DNA from: Plotosus lineatus
Taxonomy: Eukaryota > Chordata > Actinopteri > Siluriformes > Plotosidae
NCBI GenBank assembly: GCA_024760905.1
Contig: CM045734.1
Location: forward strand, 991,467 to 1,055,466
DNA: 64,000 bases
Direction: 5' to 3'
Below are positions 39,310-48,293 of this stretch, in pieces. How positions within the stretch are numbered: the first letter of the stretch is position 1; the number at the start of each line of letters is the position of its first letter. The translations under genes were made by a program, and so were the position numbers. A model generated the notes under the pieces. That model ran no database searches, was not told the origin of the DNA, and saw nothing but the letters and a program-made list of their open reading frames with translations.

Positions 39310-39400
39310 GTGAACTGCGTGGCAAAATGCCGGTCCAGTGTGAAAAACATCTCAGAATCCTCCTGGCTGCCGTCCCTCATTCAGACGTCGACCATTCTTC

Positions 39401-40497
39401 CATGTCCTCCCTTGTCATGGAAGAAGGCTACATTCCACAGCAAGTTTTTAACTGCGATGAGACTTGACTCTTCTGGAAGAAGATGCCTCGCCTGACCTTC
39501 ATCACAGCTAAGGAGAAGACAATGCCAGGCCACAAGTCCATGAAGATCAGCCTTCCGCTTGCTCTTTGCTCTCATGCAAGCGGAGATTGCAAGATTAAGC
39601 CCCTCCTCAACTACCATTCAGAAAATCCCTGTCCCTTCAAAGCTCACAAAATTTTCAAGGAGAGACTGAATGTCCTGTGGATGGCCAATGCCTCGACCTG
39701 CGTTACCCAATAATTTTTTTTGGATTGGGTGAACTTGGTGTTTCGCTCATCCGTGAAGAAGTACCTCGAGGAGAACAACCTCCCCCTCAAGTGTCTGCTC
39801 GTCCTTGATAATGCCCCTGCCCACCCACCTGGCCTCGAAGATGATATTTGTATTCATCAAGGTGCTGTTCCTTCCTCCAAACACAACCCCTCTGCTCCAA
39901 CCCATGGACCAGCGAGTCATTGCAAATTTCAAAAAGCTTTCCACTAAATTTCTTTTTCAAACGTGCTTTGACATGACTGAGAATATGCAGCTCACACTTC
40001 GTGAGTTTTGGAAGCACCACTTCAACATCGTGGTGTGCTTGAAATTGATCTACATGGCTTGGCAGGGGGTGACCACGTGGACCCTTAATGCTGCATGGAC
40101 GAACTTGCGGCCGCATGCCACTGATCTGGGAGACTTCGAGGTGGAGGGCGAGCCTGAACCTGAGCCTAAGGTGGACGAGATCGTGTCTCTGGGAAAGGCA
40201 ATGGGGTTGGACATCAATGAGGAGGACATTGACGACTTGGTCGCAAAGCATCAAGAGGAACTGTCCACCGAGGAGCTGGAGGAGCTGGAGGCGATGCGAC
40301 ACTCGGCAATGCGTGAGGAGGACAGCACAGAAGAGGACGAGGAGGAGGTGGAAATCATTCCATCAGCACTAATAAAAGATGTGCTGGCGAAATTTCATTA
40401 TATCTCAGATTTTGTGGAAAAACACCATCCAGACAAAGTTTTCACGACTCGTGCAATCTCCAACTTCGACGACGTTGTCCCTGTCCATCAAGATTAG
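39401..40497 (+). pseudogene. Tigger/pogo-type (TIGD1-like) transposase remnant
   Basis: Translated pieces match the DDE core and C-terminus of pogo/Tigger transposases. They include QVFNCDET at about 39,440, LFWKKMP, KPLLNYHSENP, VKKYLEENNLP with LVLDNAPAHP at about 39,800, then VLFLPPNTTPLLQPMDQ at about 39,860-39,913 in another frame, and an acidic tail ending near 40,497. The three catalytic D positions (CDET, LDNAP, PMDQ) are still visible. Breaks: a TGA replaces the Gly codon after DET (39,465-39,467), there is a stop at 39,711-39,713, and the frame changes between about 39,835 and 39,860. The N-terminal CENP-B/HTH half is absent because the piece abuts the 5S spacer directly. No terminal inverted repeat is visible at either edge. 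The acidic C-terminal run is typical of this family. Confidence 0.85.
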
Positions 40498-41229
40498 CTG
40501 GATTATAAAAGGATATGAAATGTCAAAGGCAATAACGAAAAAAGGACGAGGTGCAATCGAAGCTGCTAAAATAGAGAATGAGAACTCAGAAGCAGTTTAC
40601 AGATGTAAAATGGTTCAACAATAGAGTCATGAACATGTTATTGTCTACGTTCGCAAAAGTCGACCCCGTTACTACAGGACATCGCTTCGATTCCGAAACA
40701 AAGAGGATAGTTGAAGTTGATCGTCCTGATATCGTGAAGCAGTTCAATAAATCAATGGGAGGAGTCGATTTAGCCGATCAACTAATCTCGCTTCTTGGAA
40801 TCCCATCAGATCGAAGGAATATTATGAGATAGTGTTCCATATGATTGACTATTGACTATTGTCATACAATTGTATGACTATTGTAACGCTGAGTTTCTGT
40901 ACAGAAGATGCTTCTAGTCTCGATTTGCCAAAAAAGAGGTCTTGCCTCTAGCATCATTAAAACTTCTGTCATTTGAGCTGATGAGGGCTGGTAAAGTGGG
41001 CGGGAAGAAGAGGGGAGGAGCTGCTTCTCGCACAGAGCCGAGCAAACCTCCTAAACAGGGCTGTCATTGTCCTTCACTTGCCGTTCAAAAAGACGGTGTT
41101 GGGCATCATTCACGAATTACAGAAAAAAGGCAAAGATGCAAAAAAGAAAACTGTTCTGGAAGAACAAATGTTCAATGCAAAAAAATGCAATATGAGCCTG
41201 AACAGCAAATCCATGAGTACTTACCATGA
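40498..41229 (+). pseudogene. piggyBac-type transposase remnant (C-terminal part)
   Basis: Two frames carry the C-terminal region of a PGBD/piggyBac transposase. The first reads KGRGAIEAAKIENENSEAVYR. After a shift it continues DVKWFNNRVMNMLLSTF, then HRFDSETKRIVEVDRPDIVKQ and FNKSMGGVDLADQL (40,740-40,785). MGGVD contains the family's third catalytic aspartate. Degraded coding continues through KEYYEIVFHMIDY, LYRR-like sequence and a Cys-rich end (RCKKENCSGR, then VQCKK) resembling the C-terminal zinc ribbon. The first two catalytic aspartates lie upstream in the family and are missing. It follows the Tigger remnant without any visible TIR or TTAA target site between them. The reading is broken by at least one frameshift near 40,600 and stops after 40,830. 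Confidence 0.8.
40861..40878. repeat. 18-bp perfect palindrome with flanking GACTATTG repeats
   Basis: The sequence gtcatacaattgtatgac equals its own reverse complement. It is surrounded by three copies of gactattg (40,847, 40,854 and 40,876). It sits inside the decayed piggyBac coding region and is probably a local tandem/inverted duplication. Confidence 0.7.
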
Positions 41230-41800
41230 GTAGTTGCAGAATAAAGTAGCGCAGAACCGTGAACACTCTTATTTTCATACCAAAGGATTTTTTATGAATT
41301 TTTTATTTCAATGTGATCCATTTTATTTTACATACATTTATAAGTTACAATTTGTGCAGGTATTTCTATGCCTAAATATTCTTAAGGCTCATTTAATACC
41401 GTTATTTTGGGAAAAGAGAATTTGTTTCAAGGTTGGGATATATTGTGCTACATTATTGATAATGTAATAAAGGATATGTGATTAAAAAAAAAAAACTTTG
41501 ACGTTTCACTTTACAAAATTTCCACGTTTCCTACAGATGTGACAAGTTCGTCACCCATTATTATTAATATTTATTCAATCTTTTAAACTCGATGTGACTA
41601 ATTAGTCATGCATTATTTTTTAAATATATAATTAATGCAAAATTCATATTTTGAGTACATATTATCTTTAACTAGCTTACCTAAGTCCCAAAAAAAGCAT
41701 GATTTTTTTTTTAATCGCTAGAAAATAATTCAGGGTGTAAATGGCTATCGTCCGTGCTGTTGACGTAGATTCACCCACCGAAAACATTCCGCCCATGATC
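41230..41800. other. Unrecognised AT-rich segment with AATAAA, A12 tract and paired TGAC-N6-GTCA motifs
   Basis: AATAAA occurs at 41,240 and again at 41,466; the second is followed about a dozen bases later by a run of 12 A (about 41,483-41,494). This looks like a polyadenylated 3' end. Beyond it, gatgtgac-N6-gtca occurs at 41,536 and 41,591, the second containing a perfect 14-bp palindrome (41,595-41,608). I do not recognise the remainder. Confidence 0.5.
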
Positions 41801-41818
41801 CGGAAACCTTCAACAATC
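41801..41818. repeat. Target-site duplication, left copy (compound LINE)
   Basis: cggaaaccttcaacaatc directly borders the TTC-rich tail of the LINE fragment at 41,819. It matches 17 of 18 bases at 45,076-45,093. Confidence 0.8.
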
Positions 41819-42030
41819 TTCTTCTTCTTCTCCTTTCGGCTGTTCCCTTCAGGGGTCGCCACAGTGACTCCTCTGCCTCCATCTCACCCTATCCTCTGCA
41901 TCTTCTTCTCTTACACCAACTGCGTTCAGGTCCTCCTTCACCAGGTCCATGAATCGTCTCTTTGGTCTTCCTCTAGGCCTTCTGCCTGGTAATTCAAGCC
42001 TCAGCATCCTACGACCAATATACTCACTAT
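41819..42030 (-). mobile_element. RTE-like LINE, 3' end fragment (R1)
   Basis: The minus strand encodes the last 60 or so residues of the RTE-like polymerase, including YIGRRMLRLELPGRRP, GRPKRRFMDLVKEDL, EEDAEDRVRWR and CGDP, followed by TGA and a (GAA)n-type tail. The same C-terminus ends copies R4 and R5. It stops at 42,030 within the codons for SEYIG, where it joins the 163-bp shared segment. It is part of a compound insertion with R2 (see findings). Confidence 0.85.
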
Positions 42031-42193
42031 AAAAATCCAAAGACGTGGTTTTTGGAAAGTAATTGACCCAGATTTCTAGAAATCACAATGTGGCCATTTC
42101 AAAGTTACTCATTATGCATTCTCATTTTTTCCTTTTACCAACACAAATGTTGAGAATTGACTTCACTTGTTGCCTGATATGTATTCTGAATAT
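42031..42193. repeat. 163-bp segment shared with 54,087-54,249
   Basis: It runs from aaaatccaaagac to ctgaatattc and is nearly identical to the copy at 54,087. Both copies lie immediately 3' of an RTE-like LINE tail on the minus strand. Not coding; origin unknown. Confidence 0.8.
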
Positions 42194-45075
42194 TCTTCTT
42201 CGTTTACTTTCTGCTTTTCCCTTCAGGGGTCGCCACAGCAAACCATCCGCCTCCATCTCACCCTATCCTCTGCATCGTCTACGCTTACCCCAACTTCCAT
42301 CATGTCCCCGTTCACCACATCCAAAAATTTTCTCTTCTGAATGGTAGTTCCAACCTCAGCATCCTACTACCAATATACTCACTATCCCTCCTCTGTACAT
42401 GTCCAAACCATCTCAATCTCGCCTCTCTGACTTTGTCTCCAAAACGTCTTACATGTGCTGTCCCTCTGATGTGCTCGTTCCTGATCCTATCCATCCTCGT
42501 TACTCCCAAAGAGAACCTCAACATTTTCCTCTCTGCTACCTCCAGCTCTGCCTCCTGTCTTTTCCCCAGGGCCACTGTTTCGAAACCATACAACATCGCT
42601 GGCCTCATCACCGTCTTGTACACTTTTCCTTTCCTTCTTGCCGATACCCGCCTATCACACATCACACCGGATACTTTTCTTCAATCATTCCAACCTACCT
42701 GCTCACGCTTCTTCACCTCTTTTGCACACTCTCCACTGCTCTTGATTGTTGAGCCTAAGTACTTAAAATCCTCCACCTTCCTGCTCTCTGTAACCTCACC
42801 ATTCCTGTTGGGTCCTTGTCATTCATACACATGTATTCTGTCTTACTGAGGCTAACCTTCATTCTCTTTCTTTCCAGGGCATACCTCCACCTCTCTAGAT
42901 TTTCCTACACGTGTTCTCTGCTCTCACTGCAGATTACAATGTCATCTGCAAACATCATAGTCCATGGGGAATCTTGTCTAACCTCGTCTGTCAGCCTGTC
43001 CATCACCATAGCAAACAAGAAGAGGCTCAGAGCCGACCCTCGATGCAGTCTTACCTCCACCTTGAACTCTTCTGTCACACCGACAGCACACGTCACCACT
43101 GACTTACATCTCTTATACATGTCCTGCACCACTCGAACATATTTCTCTGCCACTCCAGACTTCCTCATGCAATACCACAGTTCCTCTCTCGACACCCTGT
43201 CATATGCTTCCTCCAGATCCACAAAGGCACAATGCAGCTCCTTCTGACATTCTCTGTACTTCTCTGTTAACATCCTCAAAGCAAACACTGCATCTGTGGT
43301 GCTCTTTCTTGGCATGAAACCAAACTGTTGTTTACAAATGCTGACCTCTGCCCTTAGTCTAGCTTCCACTATTCTTTCTCAGAACTTCATCTTATGGCTT
43401 AACTGTATCCATCTGTCATTACCACAACTCTGCATGTCTCCCTTGTTCTTAAAAATGGGCACCATCACACTTCTCCTCCATTCCTCTGGCATCCTCTCAC
43501 TCCCAAAGATCTTGTTGAATATTCTTGTCAGGAAATCTACTCCTACCTCTCCAAGACACTTCCATACCACCACCGGTATGTCATCAGGACCAACTGCCTT
43601 TTCACTCTTCATCCTCTTCAATGCCCTCCTCACTTCACCCTTACTTATCTTTGCTACTTCCTGGTCCTCAACAGTCACCTCTTCTACTCTTTTTTCTCTC
43701 TCTCATTTTCCTCATTCATCAGCTCTTCAAAGTACTCTTTCCATCTTCCCAGCACACTTCTGTCATCAGTCAATACATTTCCCTCTCTGTCCTTAATCAC
43801 TCTAACTTGCTGCACGTCCTTCCCATCTCTATTTCTTTGCTGTGCCAACCTGAATAAATCATTTTCTCCCTCTTTACTTTCCAACCTAGCATACAAGTCA
43901 TCATACGCCCTCTGTTTGGCCTTTGACACTGCTACCTTTGCCTTACGCTGTGTCTCCCTGTACTCCTGTTTACTCTCTTCGGTCCTCTCAATGTCCCACT
44001 TCTTCTTAGCTAATCTCTTCCTTTGTACACACTTCAGTACTTCCTCATTCCACCACCAAGTTTCCTTATCTACTCTCCTTCCAGATGACACACCAAGTAT
44101 TCTCCTACCTGTCTCCCTGATCACATTAACTGTAGTTGTCCAGTCATCTGGAAGCACTTTCTGACCACCCAAAGCCTGTTTCAACTCCTCCTTGGAGACA
44201 ACATGACACTCTTCCTTTTTCAGCTTCCACCAATTTGTCTTCTGCTCTGCCTTTGCCTTCTTCACCTACCTCACCATCAGCATCATCCTGCACACCACCA
44301 TCCAATGCTGTTTGGCAACACTCTCACCCGCTACTACTTTGCAGTCACTGACATCCTTCAAATTACATCGCCGAAACAAGATGTCGTCAACCTGTGTGCT
44401 CCTACTTCCGCTTTTATAAGTCACAACATCTGTCCCTCTGCGTTCCTGTCCTGGATACCAAATCTGCCCATCATTTCCTCACCCCCTCTGTTTCCTGCAC
44501 CAACATGTCCACTGATGTCTGCCCCAATGACCACTCTTTCACCTCTGGGGGTATTCTGCATCACTTCATCTAACTCACTCCAGAATCTCTCCTTCTCTTC
44601 TAGCTAACATCCTGCTTGTGGGGCATAAGCACTAACAACATTGAACATCACACCTTCAATTTCTACCTTTAGACTCATCACTCTCTCTGACACTATTTTC
44701 ACTTCTAGAACATTCCTGACAAACCCCTCCTTCAAGATGACTCCGACTCCATTTCCCTTTCCATCCACACCATGAAAAAACAGCTTAAACCCTGCTCCTA
44801 AGCTTCTAGCCTTGCTACCTTTCCACCTGGTCTCCTGAACACACAGTATGTCCACCTTCCTCCTCTGCAACATGTCAGCCAGCTCTCTACCTTTTCCTGT
44901 CATAGTTCCAACATTCAAAGTCCCTACTTTCAGTCCTAGACTCATGCCTTTCCTCTTCTTTCTCTGCCTACAGACACGCCTCCCGCCTTGCCTTCTTCGA
45001 CATCTTCGACCAACAGTAGTTCAATTTTCAGCAGCACCCTGTTGGTTCACAGCACTGATGCCGGTCGTTGTTAAA
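42194..45075 (-). mobile_element. RTE-like LINE, nearly full-length but broken (R2)
   Basis: Read on the minus strand, the element starts near 45,075. Its endonuclease domain (44,945-44,604) includes KVGTLNVGTMTGKG, DILCVQETRWKG and VVSAYAPQAG. A linker follows (44,265-43,684: WWWNEEV, DGKDVQQVRVIKDREGN, GRWKEYFEELMNE). The reverse transcriptase follows (43,678-42,905: AVGPDDIPV, QQFGFMPRKSTTDAVFAL, VDLEEAYDRV), with the catalytic FADD box at 42,941-42,952. The C-terminal part (42,665-42,312) is last. The endonuclease-RT single-ORF layout with a short 3' UTR and a simple-repeat tail fits the RTE clade. Breaks: a stop at 44,604, several frameshifts, and a small deletion removing the RPRGRPK motif near 42,330. 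Inactive. Confidence 0.88.
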
Positions 45076-45093
45076 CGGAAAACTTCAACAATC
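45076..45093. repeat. Target-site duplication, right copy (compound LINE)
   Basis: cggaaaacttcaacaatc adjoins the 5' end of R2 and pairs with 41,801-41,818 (one mismatch). Confidence 0.8.
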
Positions 45094-46620
45094 ACGTTGC
45101 TAAATTTTCATTTAAAGTTTGCAATTTTTCTATCTGAAATTTTTTAGAAGCGGGACTCCCAGCCAGGGAGCTCCACCATTCATGAACCTGAACTAGGTTT
45201 AGGTTTCAAGGTTGGACTGGCAAGAGTTAGTTTTGCTCAAAAGATCCTTGACACACCTGGTTATTGTGAAAGTGTTTCTAAAATGTTTTGATAAATGAAA
45301 AGCCAATGACCTTTATTTCACATTATTACAGACATGGCCCCAATACCATAAGTCGAAAATGTGCAAAATTCGCAGTTCGTAATCCAAGTCACAAGAGGGC
45401 GCCAGAGAATGCATAAAATAAATACAAATAAAAGCTGAAATCTACAGATTATTGCCATTCCGGCAAATAACATTACTTTAAATAATGTATAGCATGCCTG
45501 TCTTAAAAGAATTCAAAAAAGGATTGTCCTTTCTCAGGGATTTAAGAATCGGTGTAGCCTCAGGGCCAATAAATGGCTCTGAAAGGTGGTTCATTGTGGC
45601 TGAAGGTCAAGTTGGACCATCTTTGGACTGGAGAGGTTCCTCCTCTGTGTGCTGAGAAGGTTCTCATTCTCTATGAATCAACACAAACTCCCTGAGGAGC
45701 ATCTCTTGCCCATCGTACAGCTAGTCAACTTTGGGATCTTTTTCCTGAGAAGGTTCATGTGTGTTTCTTTGGAATTGGAATAGTGTACAGAGGCATAAAG
45801 ATTAAGTTCAAATAGAGTCCTCTTTTCCTCAAAGAACATCTACCAAAAGATGGGACACATGAAACAATACCTTTCATGCCTACAATTAACAGTCACCTAG
45901 ATAACTACTGTAAAAATCCTGAGACTGTGCTCACCTTCCTCTCTCGCCCTTCATCTGTGAAATTCTTAAACATTGTTCCCAGATCCTTTCAGATTTTCTC
46001 AACCAGAGCCTTTCCTTCCTCTTGTACACTCTTCTGATGTATAGCTGCATCAGTAGTCTCTTTACTGTAAATTGTATGGATACACTGTCATGAATCACCG
46101 TCTCTGTCAAGCATCTGCAGGGCACAGCGGTCTCTGATTAATTTCTCCATCCCATTTTTGGAGCCTCTCATAACAGAACGAATCTATCAGAATGGACAAT
46201 GAGATGAGTCCACAGCAGAGCCATCCTTTCAAAAGCTCATCCAGCTTGTTGAAAAGAGATTCTTCTGTCACAGAAACGAGTTCAAGTGCTGCTAGGTGTT
46301 AGACAACTCTCAATTTTCTCGGACCAGTAACTAACAAACACACCGAATATCTATATATATATATAATGCTGGAGGTCAGCAGAGAAAAACAAAACACAAA
46401 ACAACAAAACAAAAAAACACAAAACAAAAACATACCCTGAGCTGGAAAGTTACCCCAAAGTTTGGTTTTGCATGAAATTTCCAGCGAAGTCTCATCTTAA
46501 ATTAATCCTTATGTTTTTAATTATCAGCACAAACACAAAATAATGCCCTTGTTTGCAACTATACAACATTATCCAGACATCATACATGTTCACATTTTTC
46601 ATATTGATATTTGTCTGCCA
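45094..46620. other. Unique or unrecognised DNA
   Basis: No coding region, RNA gene or element termini that I can support. It includes a short (TA)n run at about 46,353-46,366 and an AAAAC-rich stretch at 46,385-46,432. Confidence 0.5.
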
Positions 46621-47545
46621 ATGCCAGAACGTTCAAAAAGTGCCCAACCAAATGTTCGAAAATATTCCAAAATTTTCAATTTGTACTGAAGTGACGGCAC
46701 ATTCAAAAACATGCTAAATTCCACCAAAACTTGTCAAAATGTGCTAATATTCTATAAATTTCAACAGGTGCCAATACCTGACAAAATGGTGCAAGATTCA
46801 CTAAAATCTGCCAAAAAGTGCCAAAACATGCTAATGTGTCAATCTTAATAGTGCCAAAACGTTACAATATTTGCTCAAATGTGTCAAAACCTTCAAAAAG
46901 TGTCAGTGTGGCAATCGTTGAAATTTTTGGGACATTTTCCCAATGTTCTGAGACCAAATGAGAAAATATTTTAACAAGTGTCAATACCTGACAAAATGTT
47001 GTGAGATGCATTAAAATCTACCATCATTTTTCAAAATTGCCAGAACATGAGAAAATATGATAAAATGTACCAAAAACTTCAGGTGCCACACTGCAACAAA
47101 ATAAGCTAAAATATTTCAAAAATTGCCCAAATTTTCTCAAATGTGCTATAATGTCCCAAAAATTTCCCCAAATTTGATAAACTGTGATCAAACAAGCTCA
47201 AGTACCTGCCAGTATCTGACAAAAAGTTGCAAGATGGATTAATCTGCCATAAGTTTTGAAAATTGATGAAAACGTGAGAAAATAATAATGTGCAAAAACT
47301 AGAAAAAGTGCCAAAACGTTCTAAGATGTCCCAAAACTTCCAAAAGGACCAAAACATGACAATATGTCCCAAAAGTTTCAACAAGTGCCACACTGTAATG
47401 AATTAAGCTGAAATTTCAAACACTGCCAAAATTTGCTCAAGTGTGTCAAAACCTTAAACATGTTAAAATGTGCCAAAATGTGATAAAACGTTCAAAAACT
47501 TTCAAAAGGTGCCAAAACATACTAAAACATATTAAAATGTGTCAA
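46621..47545. repeat. Degenerate TGCCAAAA / TGYYAAAAC minisatellite-like region
   Basis: Dozens of imperfect short words of the form tgccaaaa, gtgccaaaac or acaaaatg(t) succeed one another at about 14-20-bp steps. A longer block beginning c(a/g)atacctgacaaaatg recurs at about 46,772, 46,982 and 47,210, so a second period of about 210-230 bp is superimposed. A block starting aagtgccacactg recurs at 47,081 and 47,383. It is too degenerate to be a young satellite. ORFs in it are by-products of the repeat. Confidence 0.7.
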
Positions 47546-48039
47546 TCACCTACCATAAACCGGGGCCAAGTTCAAGGTCATCGTCCCCATATGACATGGA
47601 TGGGATTTAGCACCGGGAACTGGACCTACAGATGAGAAGAAACAAAACATGGACGCAACACCATTGAACAGTCTATCTGCACTCTTGCCACCTTATGTAA
47701 TTGACAGACTATAATATCAGTTCTGAAGACTTTACAGGACCCCTCCCACATTCTGTTTGCTGAATTTGAGTGACTTCCTTTAGGAAACAGGGGAGGATCC
47801 TCAACAACCTTTATTGCCAGAGTTGTCAAGCTACTCAGTGCTGAACATTAACCCAGTATAAGCACTGATGCAATTATACAAATAAAATCCGAAAATGCAC
47901 TTAATTTATTCTATAATTTCATTCTGTAAAATGGTATTTGCTGTATTATTTCTTGATGTATTTTCTTTATTCGTGATGTTTAGCTACCTTCATGCCCTTT
48001 AAAATTACCCATCAAAGATAAATAATATTTGCTTGATTT
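47546..48039. other. Unrecognised DNA
   Basis: No gene, element end or structured repeat found. Confidence 0.45.
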
Positions 48040-48285
48040 AAGATCAAGTAACAAGCGGGGAGACACAAGCTCGGTTCGAGGCCACCAGTAGGTCATTTAC
48101 CACCTGAACGAGTGCTGTCTCTGTGCCATGATGAGGCCTAAATTCTGACCATCTAAATCCATTTTAGTTATGAACATTTGTCTGTAAATTTAGGGAATCA
48201 ATTTTTTGTCTGATAATTTCAAGTTTAGCATTAAAAAAGTTCATAAAGTCATCGCTGCTATAAGTTTGTCTGCACATTTTATTAA
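48040..48285 (-). mobile_element. L2-like LINE fragment
   Basis: On the minus strand there are two short stretches of L2-type polymerase: an FMNFFNAKLEIIRQKID-like piece upstream, then [19 protein letters not shown]. In intact L2 elements these are several hundred residues apart, so the middle is deleted. No tail is present. Confidence 0.6.
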
Positions 48286-48293
48286 TGGTCTTG

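Larger units (their letters stand above)
1..39400 (-). repeat. Tandem 5S rDNA array, 61 units of ~650 bp
   Basis: Sixty-one direct repeats occur here, with gene-to-gene spacing of 641-666 bp (mean about 650). The reverse complement of each unit carries a 5S rRNA gene, recognised by the conserved runs GCTTACGGCCATACCACC, GATCTCGGAAG, TTAGTACTTGGATGGG and ATACCAGGTGCTGTAAGC. Relative to vertebrate 5S as I know it, all units share substitutions at about positions 24, 26, 53, 58, 63, 71, 88, 93 and 97. Units are described below by four markers in the order 5' end / helix II / loop C / box C. State A is GCTTAC, CCACCC, CTCGTCTG, ACCCCCTA; state B is GCCAC, CCACTCC, CTCGCCTG, ACCCCTA; x means other. 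The spacer holds a conserved upstream block and, downstream of the gene, a variable (TTTA)n/poly-T tract. No transposable element interrupts the array. Many short ORFs recur once per unit only because the unit repeats; they are not genes. The window starts inside a spacer, so the array continues to the left. Confidence 0.97.

Noticed and set aside
1..39400. Hundreds of recurrent ORFs of 60-176 codons in the array (for example MAVAKKGEQLGQL or MPVQCEKHLRILL starts)
   Set aside because: They are readings of the 5S gene and its spacer, recur once per unit in several overlapping frames, change frame with every indel, and show no codon-level conservation.
1..39400. CRISPR-like or satellite DNA interpretation of the periodic repeats
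   Set aside because: The ~650-bp period with a complete 5S gene per unit is ordinary 5S rDNA organisation; there are no short repeats with unique spacers.
39267..39467. Chimeric ORF joining 5S spacer to the Tigger QVFNCDET motif
   Set aside because: It arises because the spacer frame happens to be open across the breakpoint; it stops immediately at the Tigger nonsense codon.
42399..44607. Plus-strand ORFs of 100-166 codons across the R2 region
   Set aside because: They are antisense shadows of the minus-strand LINE; Ser/Pro/His-rich composition without any domain.
45931..46125. Minus-strand ORF of 64 codons
   Set aside because: Short, no recognisable motif, no neighbouring exon-like sequence; cannot be supported as a gene.
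47106..47635. ORFs of 64-95 codons in the TGCCAAAA region
   Set aside because: Low-complexity readings of a degenerate repeat, without domain similarity.
48065..48090. tRNA/SINE B-box-like word ggttcgaggcc
   Set aside because: It lies in L2-like coding sequence on the other strand (LVAS region); no A box, tRNA fold or SINE body is nearby.
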